DNA of 64,000 nt, from assembly GCF_014650695.1 (NCBI RefSeq), contig NZ_BMVL01000005.1:343054-407053 (forward strand), in the 5' to 3' direction. This document shows, one piece after another, positions 54,954-63,569 of this stretch. Under the pieces are notes generated by a model. The model was not told the origin of the DNA and ran no database searches. It was given only the letters and a program-made list of their open reading frames with translations. The first letter of the stretch is position 1. Every line of letters starts with the position of its first letter. The translations under genes were made by a program, and so were the position numbers. This stretch comes from Streptomyces avidinii (GTDB taxonomy: Bacteria; Actinomycetota; Actinomycetes; Streptomycetales; Streptomycetaceae).

Positions 54954-56944
54954 CCGACAACCGCAACGCCCACCCCCGCGCCGCGGAGGTGCTGCGCCTC
55001 GTCGGGGACGCGGCCGTCCTCCTCGACCGCGCCGCCCGCTCCGACGCCGCGTTCGGCCCCCACGGCTCGTCGCCCGACGGCGCGCCGGTCTCCCCGGAGT
55101 TGGCTGCTGCCGTCCGCGCCGAGGCGGCCCGCATCCGGTCCGGCGCCGCCTCCCTCGTCGTCGTCGGCGAGAAGAAGCGCGGCAAGAGCTCCCTGATCAA
55201 CGCCCTGATCGGGCACCGGGACCTGCTGCCCGTGGAGGTCGACGTCGCCACCGGCGTCCACCTCGTCGTCCGGCACGCCGACCGGCCCACCGCCGTCGCC
55301 CACCTGACCGGTGACTCCGCCCCGGTCTCCATCGATCCGGCCGACATCGCCCAGTACGCCGCCGTCGACCCCGTCACCCAGACGGCCCGACGCGACGACG
55401 TCCACCACGTCGAGGTCGGGGTCCCCGCACCCCTGCTCGCGTCCGGGCTGACCCTCGTGGACACCCCCGGCGTCGGCGGGCTCGTCTCCGGCCACGCCCG
55501 GATCACCATGGCGACCCTCTCCCAGGCCGACGCCCTGGTCTTCGTCGTCAACGGCTCCAGCGAGCTGACCGCGTCCGAACTCCGCTTCCTGGAGCAGGCC
55601 ACCGAGCGAATCGCCGAAGTGGTCTTCGTCCTGACCCAGACCGACAAGTACCGGGAGTGGCCGGCCGTACTGGAACGCAACCGCGCGCTCCTCGCCGAGC
55701 ACGCCCCCCGCTACGCCGCGGCCTCCTGGTTCCCGGTCAGCAGCCGCGCCAAGGAGGACGCGGACGCGGCGGCCGCCGCCGGTGACCGGGAGACCGCCGA
55801 GCGTCGCCTGGAGGCCAGCGGCTTCGGCCCGCTGACCGAGGCGCTGGCCGGACGGATCGCCGCGGAGGCCGCCGGGCTACGCCTCGCCAACGCCCTCCAC
55901 GTCACGCTCTCCGTACTCGCCCCGCTCGCCTCCGTGCAGGAACGCCGGCTGCGCTCCCTCGCCCAGGACCCCACACTGCAGGACGAGGTACGCGGCCATC
56001 GGGACGCCCTGCGCGCCCTCCAGCGCTCCGACGCCACCTGGCGCGGCAACCTCCGCCAGGCGGCCCGGGAACTGGAACGCCGGCTCCGCGTCGGCTTCCA
56101 GCGCAACGTCAACGACCTGCGCCAGCTCGCCGAGGAGAAGATCGCCGCGTCCTCCGGCCCCGACCTGGCCACCGAACTGCCCCGGGACCTCGAGGCAGGC
56201 GTCGAGGCCATCTGGCTGGACCTGGACACCGCCACCCGGGACGGCGTCGCCCGGCTCGTCGCCCTCATGGAGCACCAGTGCCGGCTGGACGCCGGTCCGG
56301 CCGTAGCCGAACTCGCCCTCGCCCGCCCCGAACGGCTGGACGCGCTCCCCACTCTGGTCAGCACCGGCCACGACAACAGCGGCGCCCTCGCCCTCGTCGA
56401 GCGGGTCATGCCCGCCTGGGGCGCGGGCGGCCTCGCGGCCACCGTGACGGCGCTGGCCACCGGGGGCGTCCTGCTGCCGCTCGCCGCCGGGTTCGGCATG
56501 ATCGCGCTGCTCTCCAACCGCCGCAAGCGGCGCACCGACCTCGGCCGGGTGCGCGGCGACGCGATGCGTTACGCACATCGCATGGTGGCCGAACTCACCA
56601 CCGAGATCCCTCCGGAGATCACCCGCACGGTCGACGACGTCAGCGAACGCATCACCGCCCGTATCACCGACCAGGTGTCCGCCCAGCGTGCGCTCCTGGA
56701 GGCCGAACTGGAGGAGCTCCAGCACAACCTCGCGGCCGGCCGGGAGCAGCTCGCCAAGGAGCGCGAGCAGGCCCGGCGCCGCTCGGCCGCCCTGGGCGAG
56801 CTGATCACCCGTGGCCGGGACCTCGCCGCTGCGATCGGACACCCGGCGGCTGCCGCGGCCGCCGATGCCGCCGAGGCCGAGGGGATCGTCGAGCCGGTGC
56901 CGGTGCCGGTGCCGGTGTCGGTGTCGGCGCCGGAGACCGCGTGA
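54950..56944 (+). CDS. dynamin-like GTPase 1 (bacterial dynamin family)
   Basis: A 664-residue GTPase with G1 GEKKRGKSS at 73-81, the G3 DTPGVGG near 172, and TQTDK as G4 near 230. A long helical stalk (about 310-640) follows with one or two strongly hydrophobic hairpin helices at about 487-515 (GLAATVTALATGGVLLPLAAGFGMIAL), a paddle-like membrane-insertion element as in bacterial dynamins. Coiled coil near the end (ELEELQHNLAAGREQLAKEREQARRR). The operon holds a second dynamin, and bacterial dynamins often work in pairs. Confidence 0.9.
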   Translation: MTDNRNAHPRAAEVLRLVGDAAVLLDRAARSDAAFGPHGSSPDGAPVSPELAAAVRAEAARIRSGAASLVVVGEKKRGKSSLINALIGHRDLLPVEVDVATGVHLVVRHADRPTAVAHLTGDSAPVSIDPADIAQYAAVDPVTQTARRDDVHHVEVGVPAPLLASGLTLVDTPGVGGLVSGHARITMATLSQADALVFVVNGSSELTASELRFLEQATERIAEVVFVLTQTDKYREWPAVLERNRALLAEHAPRYAAASWFPVSSRAKEDADAAAAAGDRETAERRLEASGFGPLTEALAGRIAAEAAGLRLANALHVTLSVLAPLASVQERRLRSLAQDPTLQDEVRGHRDALRALQRSDATWRGNLRQAARELERRLRVGFQRNVNDLRQLAEEKIAASSGPDLATELPRDLEAGVEAIWLDLDTATRDGVARLVALMEHQCRLDAGPAVAELALARPERLDALPTLVSTGHDNSGALALVERVMPAWGAGGLAATVTALATGGVLLPLAAGFGMIALLSNRRKRRTDLGRVRGDAMRYAHRMVAELTTEIPPEITRTVDDVSERITARITDQVSAQRALLEAELEELQHNLAAGREQLAKEREQARRRSAALGELITRGRDLAAAIGHPAAAAAADAAEAEGIVEPVPVPVPVSVSAPETA

Positions 56945-57225
56945 TCGTCGGCGGCCCCACCGGCCCCACCGGCCCCACCGGCCCCACCGGCCCCACCGGC
57001 TCCACCGGCCCCGTTGCCCGGGGCGGGCCCGCCGGCGACCGGGCCGCGGGCGCTCCCGCCTCCGCCGCGGCGGGGCCCGGAGGCGAGGCGTGCGGGCGCG
57101 TCCACGCCATGTGCCGCGCCGCCGTCCCGCATCTGCGGCCCGGCAGCCCCCGCTCCGGCGTCCCGGCGCCGGCCGCATCCGTACGGCCTGCTCCGCCCGG
57201 GGCTTTCGCGCGGGCGGCCTCATGA
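56941..57225 (+). CDS. collagen-like (Gly-Pro-Thr) mini-ORF between two dynamin genes
   Basis: A 94-codon frame from a GTG overlapping the dynamin 1 stop (GTGA), ending in ATGA with the next gene, so it is coupled at both ends. It begins IVGGPTGPTGPTGPTG, then Gly/Ala/Pro-rich sequence, then CGRVHAMCRAAVPHLRPG, which closely resembles CGRVDALCRAAAPHLPPG near the start of the next protein. The frame therefore looks like a partial copy of the next gene's 5' end. It may be a real mini-protein or a duplication product. Confidence 0.5.
   Translation: MIVGGPTGPTGPTGPTGPTGSTGPVARGGPAGDRAAGAPASAAAGPGGEACGRVHAMCRAAVPHLRPGSPRSGVPAPAASVRPAPPGAFARAAS
56953..57006 (+). repeat. 9-bp tandem repeat, Gly-Pro-Thr codons
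   Basis: GGCCCCACC is repeated five times without error at 56953-56997 and once more as GGCTCCACC at 56998-57006, all in frame in the mini-ORF. Tandem repeats like this are prone to copy-number change. Confidence 0.9.
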
Positions 57226-57331
57226 CCGCCCGCCGTGCCGGCCCCACCGGTCCCGCGGCGGTGTCCGCGGGCGAGTTGTGCGGGCGCGTCGACGCGCTGT
57301 GCCGGGCCGCAGCCCCGCACCTGCCGCCCGG
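57082..57331 (+). repeat. 188-bp-spaced direct duplication of dynamin 2 N-terminal DNA
   Basis: About 62 bp at 57082-57143 and 57270-57331 are similar, giving matching proteins with CGRV..(L/M)CRAA.PHL.PG in both. The copies start 188 bp apart and are in different frames relative to the genome but in matching frames relative to the two proteins. This is an incomplete tandem duplication at the start of dynamin 2. Confidence 0.7.
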
Positions 57332-58766
57332 TGGGCCGGTCGCCGCCGTCCTGGCCTCCGTACGGCTGCGCCTGGCCGAACCCGGACTGCGCATCGCCGT
57401 CGGCGGCCGTATGAACGCAGGGAAGTCGACCCTCGTCAACGCCCTGCTCGGCCGCCGACTGGCCGCCACCGGGGCCACCGAATGCACCACGCTCGTCGCA
57501 TGGTTCCGCAGCGGTGTCCAGAACCGTCTGGAGGTACGCCGCACCGACGGCCGCCGCTACCACGTGCCCGGCCGCCCCGGCGGCGGGATCCCCCGGGACG
57601 TGGCGATGCTCGGCTCGGCGCGCGAGGAGATCGAGGAGGTCGTCGTCGAGACCGCAGACGGCCGGGACCCGAGCCGCCCGTGGACGCTGGTGGACACCCC
57701 GGGCATGGACACCCTCAGCGGACTCGACGGCATCGCGCTGCGGGCGCTCGGCGCCGCCGACGCACTGCTGTACGTCATGCCGCATCCCGGAGCCGGGGAC
57801 GCGGAGGCGCTGGAGGCACTGCGCCGCCAGGCCCACGACCGGATGACCGCCCTCAACGTCGTCGGGGTCCTCAGCCGCATCGACGAACTCGGCGACGGCA
57901 CCGGCGACCCCTGGCCCCGGGCCCGCCGCGTCGCCGCCACCTACACGGCCCGGCTGACCGGCCTGCTGTCCGGCGTCGTGCCCGTGGCGGGACTGCTGGC
58001 GCAGACGGCGCTGGGCGAGGAGTTCACCGAGACCGACGCCGCCCTGCTCGGGCGGCTCGCGACCGCGCCGCGCGACGACCTGGACCGGGCGCTGTACTCC
58101 CCGCAGGAGTTCCTGCGCTGGCCGGACGGCCCCCTCGACGCGCCCGAGCGGACCCGGGTCCTGGACCTCCTGGGCTGCTACGGCATCCGTGCGGCCGTGG
58201 ACGCCGTACCCACCCTGGCCGGCCGCGGCGCCCGGCCCCTGCTGGCGGCGCTGCGGGAGGCTTCGGGCATCGACGCACTCCTGGACGAGATCCGGCGGCG
58301 CTTCGCCGCGGCCGCCGACCGGTTGCGTGCCGCCGCCGCGCTCGGGCTGCTCGACGAGGCCGCGCGCACCGCGCTCGCCGACGACGCACTGGGCCCGGCG
58401 GCCCGCCGCGCCCTCGACGACCTACTGGCCGGGGTCGCAGCCCTGCGCTGCCACCCGTTGCTGCGCCAGACCGAACTGGCCCCGGCACTGGCCGACTTCG
58501 CCGCCGGACGGCTCCGGCTCTCCGAGCCGGACACCGAAGCCCTGCTCCGCCTGGCCACCGGCACCACGACGGCCGCCTGCCTCGGCCTGCCGGAACCGGC
58601 CCCCGGCGCGACGGCATCGGCGTCCGTGCACGCGGCCCGTACGGCGGCCGAGGCGGCGGCCCGGTGGCGTCAGCTGGAATCGGCGCCGTCACGGGTCCTG
58701 CAACGCCATGCCCGGACGGCCCGCGAGCTGTGCGAGGAGCTCTACTTCAGGGCCGCCTCCCCCTGA
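57222..58766 (+). CDS. dynamin-like GTPase 2
   Basis: A 514-residue dynamin-family protein with G1 GGRMNAGKSTLVNALLG at 61-77, G3 DTPGMDTL near 163 and a G4-like region near 225 (SRIDELGDG). The C-terminal half is helical (AAADRLRAAAALGLLDEAA and similar). It lacks the strong hydrophobic hairpin of dynamin 1, so it may be its soluble partner. ATG overlaps the mini-ORF stop (ATGA). Last gene of the operon; the convergent cyclase-like gene ends three bases beyond its stop. Confidence 0.88.
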   Translation: MTARRAGPTGPAAVSAGELCGRVDALCRAAAPHLPPGGPVAAVLASVRLRLAEPGLRIAVGGRMNAGKSTLVNALLGRRLAATGATECTTLVAWFRSGVQNRLEVRRTDGRRYHVPGRPGGGIPRDVAMLGSAREEIEEVVVETADGRDPSRPWTLVDTPGMDTLSGLDGIALRALGAADALLYVMPHPGAGDAEALEALRRQAHDRMTALNVVGVLSRIDELGDGTGDPWPRARRVAATYTARLTGLLSGVVPVAGLLAQTALGEEFTETDAALLGRLATAPRDDLDRALYSPQEFLRWPDGPLDAPERTRVLDLLGCYGIRAAVDAVPTLAGRGARPLLAALREASGIDALLDEIRRRFAAAADRLRAAAALGLLDEAARTALADDALGPAARRALDDLLAGVAALRCHPLLRQTELAPALADFAAGRLRLSEPDTEALLRLATGTTTAACLGLPEPAPGATASASVHAARTAAEAAARWRQLESAPSRVLQRHARTARELCEELYFRAASP

Positions 58767-58769
58767 TCC

Positions 58770-59804
58770 TCACCACCGGGCATGGCCGTGGTCGTCGTCC
58801 CAGTCCGCCACGGGATGCGGGTCGGGCTCGTGGCCGTCCTCGCCGCGCACGTAGTCGCCGACCGAGGTGTAGCCGGTCCCGTCGGCCGACTCGATCACCT
58901 CGCCCTCGGTGAGGTGCCCCTCGTCCCAGGTCTGCTCGCCGTCGTGGCCCTCGTGGCCCTCGTGGCCCTCGTGGCTCATGTCCGCCGCCTCCTCGCCGAT
59001 CCGGTGGACGTGCGCGTCCCGTTGGTCGTGCTGGTCGTGCGAGTCGGTGGAATGGCCCTCGGGGTCACTCTGGTGCTGTGCCCTGACCAGGATGTACGTC
59101 CCGGACACGCCGAGGGCCGCGCCGCCCGCCCGTACGCCGCGCCCCCGCCGCGCCGGAAGCGGGCCCGGCGGGGGCACCGCCACCCCGAGCGGAGCCGTAC
59201 GGCCCCGGGGCAGCACACTGATCCACGCGTCGGAGGAGAACCGCTTTTCCGGGATGTCCACCCGCACCGGACGGAACGCCGAGCCGGTCAGACCGCCCGC
59301 CCCGGTCGCGAACGTGTCCGAGTACAGGTCGGCCGACACGATCAGCGCCATGTCACTGCCCGCCGACTCCGCCAGTGCCGTACGCAGTTCCGTGGAGTCC
59401 AGCAGCCGCGACGCCAGCTCCACCGACCAGGCGACGAAGCCCAGGGGTGCCTGCTGTACCGACCCCTGCGCGAGCGCGGCGCGCAGCCGGATCTGCTCGT
59501 CGGCCGCCGCCCGGGCGTTGAGCACGGGCAGCATGTCCCGAAGCCCCTGCACCAGCCCGGGCACGGCCTTCGCCTCGTCCACCCCGGCGGGCAGCAGGAG
59601 CAGCTGACCGTCACCACGGTCCTGCTGCGCGCACCCCTGCCAGCGGACTCCGCCCCGCTCACAGGCGTAGTCCAGCGCCTGCGCGAGGCCCTCCTGCACC
59701 CGCATCTGGGCCACATGGCTGCGCCCGCTGTACTTCTCGACATCCACGATCAGACACAGGCGGCGCTGTCTGCCGCCCTGTGAGTTCACCCCGCGGCCCG
59801 CCAT
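58770..59804 (-). CDS. nucleotidyl cyclase-like protein with His/Asp-rich tail
   Basis: A 344-residue protein starting MAGRGVNSQGG after GGGGGAT. The N-terminal half (about 14-205) resembles a class III cyclase/GGDEF-related domain: CLIVDVEKYSGR with the first metal aspartate at about residue 20, DRGDGQLLLLPAG as the second metal loop, and ARAAADEQIRLRAALAQG. A possible transmembrane segment follows (about 230-250, VRAGGAALGVSGTYILV). The C-terminal 90 residues are His/Asp/Glu-rich (HEGHEGHEGHDGEQ, DWDDDHGH), a likely metal-binding tail. It converges with the GTPase operon. The cyclase assignment is from motif appearance only. Confidence 0.68.
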   Translation of the reverse strand: MAGRGVNSQGGRQRRLCLIVDVEKYSGRSHVAQMRVQEGLAQALDYACERGGVRWQGCAQQDRGDGQLLLLPAGVDEAKAVPGLVQGLRDMLPVLNARAAADEQIRLRAALAQGSVQQAPLGFVAWSVELASRLLDSTELRTALAESAGSDMALIVSADLYSDTFATGAGGLTGSAFRPVRVDIPEKRFSSDAWISVLPRGRTAPLGVAVPPPGPLPARRGRGVRAGGAALGVSGTYILVRAQHQSDPEGHSTDSHDQHDQRDAHVHRIGEEAADMSHEGHEGHEGHDGEQTWDEGHLTEGEVIESADGTGYTSVGDYVRGEDGHEPDPHPVADWDDDHGHARW

Positions 59805-59967
59805 CGGAATCCCCCCGCAATCGAGCGTCCGGCCCGCCCAGGCTAGCGCCACACCACGGCCCCGCGGAGCCCTTTCGGCAGTCCCCGACGCACCGCCCGC
59901 CCACGTCATGAGGCGGGGCAGTGCGGGGAACGCGCATGACGGACGGCCTGCGGGACACAAGCGCCCC

Positions 59968-61551
59968 GTGCTGAAGACAACACTGGTCGTCCTGTCCGTG
60001 TCGCTCGCGGCGGGCGCCGCCCTCGCCGCCCTGTTCCTGTCGCCCTGGTGGTGGGCCGCCGCCGGCCCGCTCCTGCTGCTCGCGTTCACTGCCGTCCACG
60101 ACCTCACCCAGCGCCGCCACTCCCTCCTGCGCAACTACCCGCTGGCCGGGCACCTGCGCTACGCGCTCGAGGCGGTGCGGCCGGAGCTCCAGCAGTACTT
60201 CGTCGAGCGGAACACCGACGGCCGCCCCTTCGACCGCGACACCCGCAGCATCGTCTACGAACGGGCCAAGGGCACCGACTCCGCGGAACCGTTCGGCACC
60301 GAACAGGACCTCTACCTGCCCGGGAGCGAGTACCTCATGCCCTCCATGGCCCCCTGCCCGGTGCCCACCGGGCAGCCCCGGGTCCGAGTCGGCGGGCCCG
60401 ATTGCACCCAGCCGTACGACATGGCCCTGCTCAACGTCTCGGCGATGAGCTTCGGCTCCCTCTCCGGCAACGCCGTACTCGCCCTCAACACCGGCGCCCG
60501 GCTCGGCGGCTTCGCCCACGACACGGGAGAGGGCGGACTGTCCGAGTACCACCTGCGCCCCGGCGGCGACCTCGTCTGGGAGATAGGCACCGGATACTTC
60601 GGGTGCCGCACCGAGGACGGCGACTTCGACGCACGGCAGTTCGCCGAGAAGGCCGCCCTCCCGCAGGTCAAGTGCGTGTCGCTGAAGATCAGCCAGGGCG
60701 CCAAGCCCGGCATCGGCGGCGTGCTTCCGGGGGCCAAGGTGAACGCCGAGATCGCAAGGGTGCGCGGAGTGCCGCAGGGCGAGACGGTCGTCTCACCGCC
60801 CCACCACCGGGTGTACTCCACACCGCGCGAGCTCGTCCGCTTCCTCGCCCGCATGCGGGAGCTCACCGGAGGCAAGCCCGTCGGGTTCAAGCTGTGCGTC
60901 GGCTCCCGGCGGGAGTTCCTCGCCGTGTGCAAGGCGATGCTGGAGGAGGACACGGCCCCCGACTTCATCGTCGTCGACGGGGCGGAGGGCGGTACCGGCG
61001 CGGCGCCGCTGGAGTTCGCCGATCTCGTCGGCCTCCCCCTGGGCGAAGGGCTCATGACGGTGCACGACGCGCTCGTCGGCACCGGGCTGCGCGAGCGCGT
61101 CACCATCGGGGCCTCCGGCAAGGTGGCCACCGGCGGAGACCTCGTACGACGGCTCGTCCAGGGAGCCGACTTCACCAACTCGGCCCGCGCGATGATGTTC
61201 GCGCTCGGCTGCATCCAGGCCCAGCGCTGCCACACCAACACCTGCCCCGTCGGCGTCGCCACGCAGGACCCGCGGCGCGCCCGCGCCCTCGACGTGGGCG
61301 ACAAGTCCCAGCGCGTCCGCCGCTACCAGGAGGCGACGGTCGCGAGCGCCCAGCAGATCATGGCGGCCATGGGCGTGGCGCACCCGGGCGGGCTGCGCCC
61401 GCACATGCTGCTCCACCGGGTGGACCCGCACACCGTGCGCTCCTACGCGCAGCTCCACGAATGGCTCGCTCCCGGACAACTGCTCGCATCACCCCCCGAA
61501 GGCTGGGCAGGCGACTGGCAGGCGGCCGATCCCGACCGCTTCACCCGCTGA
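59968..61551 (+). CDS. FMN-binding glutamate synthase family protein (GltB domain-like)
   Basis: A 527-residue protein counted from the GTG VLKTTLVVLS; upstream ATG 59908 is a weaker choice without a ribosome site. A short membrane segment (about 3-40) is followed by the alpha-subunit GOGAT core: MSFGSLSGNAVLALN, GGLSEYHLRPGGD, FKLCVGSRREFLAVC, VDGAEGGTGAAPLEF (FMN phosphate site) and CHTNTCPVGVATQDP (iron-sulfur cysteines). Such stand-alone GltB-like enzymes are FMN oxidoreductases of unknown substrate. PoxB follows after 22 bp. Confidence 0.88.
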   Translation: MLKTTLVVLSVSLAAGAALAALFLSPWWWAAAGPLLLLAFTAVHDLTQRRHSLLRNYPLAGHLRYALEAVRPELQQYFVERNTDGRPFDRDTRSIVYERAKGTDSAEPFGTEQDLYLPGSEYLMPSMAPCPVPTGQPRVRVGGPDCTQPYDMALLNVSAMSFGSLSGNAVLALNTGARLGGFAHDTGEGGLSEYHLRPGGDLVWEIGTGYFGCRTEDGDFDARQFAEKAALPQVKCVSLKISQGAKPGIGGVLPGAKVNAEIARVRGVPQGETVVSPPHHRVYSTPRELVRFLARMRELTGGKPVGFKLCVGSRREFLAVCKAMLEEDTAPDFIVVDGAEGGTGAAPLEFADLVGLPLGEGLMTVHDALVGTGLRERVTIGASGKVATGGDLVRRLVQGADFTNSARAMMFALGCIQAQRCHTNTCPVGVATQDPRRARALDVGDKSQRVRRYQEATVASAQQIMAAMGVAHPGGLRPHMLLHRVDPHTVRSYAQLHEWLAPGQLLASPPEGWAGDWQAADPDRFTR

Positions 61552-61573
61552 GACCGGACCGAGGGGTACTCCT

Positions 61574-63286
61574 GTGGCTCGCACCGTCGCCCATGTGATC
61601 GTCAACGCACTGGAGGAGCTGGGCGTCCAGCATGTCTTCGGTGTCGTCGGGGACGCCCTGAACCCGCTGACCGAGGCCATCCGCACCTCGGCCACCCTGA
61701 CCTGGGTGGGCTGCCGGCACGAGGAGGCCGCGGCCTTCGCCGCCGGGGCCCAGGCCCAGCTCTCCGGCACCCTCGGGGTGTGCATGGGCACGGTGGGCCC
61801 CGGCTCCGTGCACCTGCTCAACGGCCTCTACGACGCGGCCAAGACCCGCGCGCCCGTCCTCGCCGTCTGCGGCCAGGTACCGCTCGCCGAGATCGGCAGC
61901 GACTACTTCCAGGAGGTCGACAACGACCTCCTCTTCCGCGACGTCGCCGTCCACCGGGCCACCGTCACCTCCCCGGACCAGATGCCGCGCATGATGGAGA
62001 GCGCCGTACGGGCCGCCGTGACGCAGGGCGGAGTGGCCGTCCTGACCGTCCCCGGCGACCTCGGCGACCGGGAGCTGAGCGAGGACAGGCCCGCGCGCTT
62101 CGCACTGGACCGCGCCGTCACCCGCCCCGACGACCCGGCCCTCGCCGAGGCCGCCGCCCTGCTGAACGCCGCCTCCCGGGTGACCCTGCTGGTCGGCGCC
62201 GGAGCGCGCGACGCCCGCACCGAGGTCCTGCGCACCGCCGAGCGGCTCGCCTCGCCCATGGTGCTCACGCTGAAGGCCAAGGAGGGCTTCGAGGACGACA
62301 ACGCCTTCCAGGTCGGCCAGACCGGTCTGATCGGCAACCCCGCCGCGGCCCATGCCCTGGAGAGCGGGGACGTGCTCCTCATGCTCGGGACGGACTTCCC
62401 CTACCGGGAGTGGTACCCGCAGGACGTCAAGGTCGTCCAGATCGACAGCCGCGAGGACCACCTGGGCCGCCGGACCCCCGTGGACGTCGGCCTGGCCGGC
62501 GATGCCGGCGCCACCCTGCGCGCCCTGCTGCCGCTGCTGGAGCAGGTCGCCGACCGCGAGCACCTGGACGACGCCCGGGAACGGTTCGTCCACTGGCAGG
62601 AGGGCCAGCGGCGGCTGGCCGACCCCGCACACGACCGGCGGCGGACGGGCCGGGCCCGGGCCGCCCTGGACAATCCCGACCATCTGATCCGGCCCGAGGC
62701 GCTGGCCGCCGCCGTGGACGCCCACGCCGCCGACGACGCCGTCTTCACCTCCGACACCGGCATGGCCACCGTCTGGCTCTCCCGTCTCGTCACCATGCGC
62801 GGCTCCCGCCGGCTGATCGGCTCGTACAACCTCGGGTCGATGGCCAACGCGATGCCCCAGGCCATCGGGGCCCAGTTGTGGTCTCCCGAACGCCAGACCG
62901 TCGCCTTCTGCGGCGACGGGGGACTGAGCATGCTGCTCGGCGACCTGATGACGATCAAGACGTACGCCCTGCCCGTCAAGCTCGTCGTCTTCGACAACCA
63001 CCGCCTGGGCATGGTCAAGCTGGAGCAGGAGCAGGTGGGCCTGCCCGAGTTCGGCACCGAACTCGACAACCCGGACTTCGCCGCGGTCGCCCGGGCCCTC
63101 GGTATCGAGGGCATCCGCGTCACCGACCCGGCGGACCTGGATGACGCCGTCCGCCAAGCCTTCTCGACGCCCGGGCCGGTCCTGCTCGACGTGCTGACGA
63201 ACCCCGAGGAGGTGGCGGTCCCCGGCAGGCCGACCCTTGCCCAGGGCTGGGGGTTCGCCGTCGCCAAGATCAAGGAGATGCTCTGA
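61574..63286 (+). CDS. poxB: pyruvate dehydrogenase (quinone)/pyruvate oxidase, TPP-dependent
   Basis: A 570-residue ThDP enzyme from a GTG. The N-terminal PYR domain has HVFGVVGDALNPLTEAIRTS and the catalytic glutamate in GCRHEEAAAFAAGA; the central domain (about 190-330) binds FAD; the C-terminal PP domain has GSMANAMPQAIGAQ and the ThDP/Mg motif CGDGGLSMLLGDL...VVFDN. It oxidises pyruvate to acetate and CO2, passing electrons to quinone. Length fits PoxB. Same transcript as the GltB-like gene; a hairpin terminator follows. Confidence 0.92.
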   Translation: MARTVAHVIVNALEELGVQHVFGVVGDALNPLTEAIRTSATLTWVGCRHEEAAAFAAGAQAQLSGTLGVCMGTVGPGSVHLLNGLYDAAKTRAPVLAVCGQVPLAEIGSDYFQEVDNDLLFRDVAVHRATVTSPDQMPRMMESAVRAAVTQGGVAVLTVPGDLGDRELSEDRPARFALDRAVTRPDDPALAEAAALLNAASRVTLLVGAGARDARTEVLRTAERLASPMVLTLKAKEGFEDDNAFQVGQTGLIGNPAAAHALESGDVLLMLGTDFPYREWYPQDVKVVQIDSREDHLGRRTPVDVGLAGDAGATLRALLPLLEQVADREHLDDARERFVHWQEGQRRLADPAHDRRRTGRARAALDNPDHLIRPEALAAAVDAHAADDAVFTSDTGMATVWLSRLVTMRGSRRLIGSYNLGSMANAMPQAIGAQLWSPERQTVAFCGDGGLSMLLGDLMTIKTYALPVKLVVFDNHRLGMVKLEQEQVGLPEFGTELDNPDFAAVARALGIEGIRVTDPADLDDAVRQAFSTPGPVLLDVLTNPEEVAVPGRPTLAQGWGFAVAKIKEML

Positions 63287-63293
63287 CGGTGCC

Positions 63294-63326
63294 CCGCGCC
63301 CGTCCCGCGCCCGTCCCGCGCCCGTC
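63294..63326. repeat. 11-bp tandem repeat after poxB
   Basis: CCGCGCCCGTC occurs three times without error right after the poxB stop (63294-63326). Noncoding. It precedes the terminator hairpin and might slow transcription, but no function is known. Confidence 0.8.
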
Positions 63327-63444
63327 CCGTGGACGTGCCGGGTTCCCCCTGACCGTCACCCGTCCGCCACGTCCGGCGATGCACAGGGCGCGTCCGCGTG
63401 GGACGGTGCGGTGGGAGCCGACGACGATGACGGACATCCCGCAC

Positions 63445-63488
63445 ACAGGACCCGGCCGGTGCCCGTAGTCACACCGGCCGGGTCCTGT
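63445..63488. terminator. hairpin terminator downstream of poxB
   Basis: Perfect 17-bp inverted repeat (left 63445-63461, right 63472-63488), loop of 10 bases, GC-rich. It separates the GltB-like/poxB operon from the oxidoreductase at 63570. Confidence 0.8.
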
Positions 63489-63499
63489 CACGCGGGTCC

Positions 63500-63539
63500 G
63501 GTCCGCAACGGTCCGCAATGGTCTGCAACGGTCCGAAAG
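63500..63539. promoter_or_regulatory. four 10-bp direct repeats upstream of MDR oxidoreductase
   Basis: Four units of GGTCCGCAAC (63500-63509), GGTCCGCAAT, GGTCTGCAAC and GGTCCGAAAG follow each other with a 10-bp period, one helical turn, about 30 bp upstream of the ATG at 63570. The arrangement suits a cooperative regulator site or the promoter itself. Confidence 0.5.
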
Positions 63540-63569
63540 CGTAGGCACGCCTTGACCCGGGAGTTCCTG

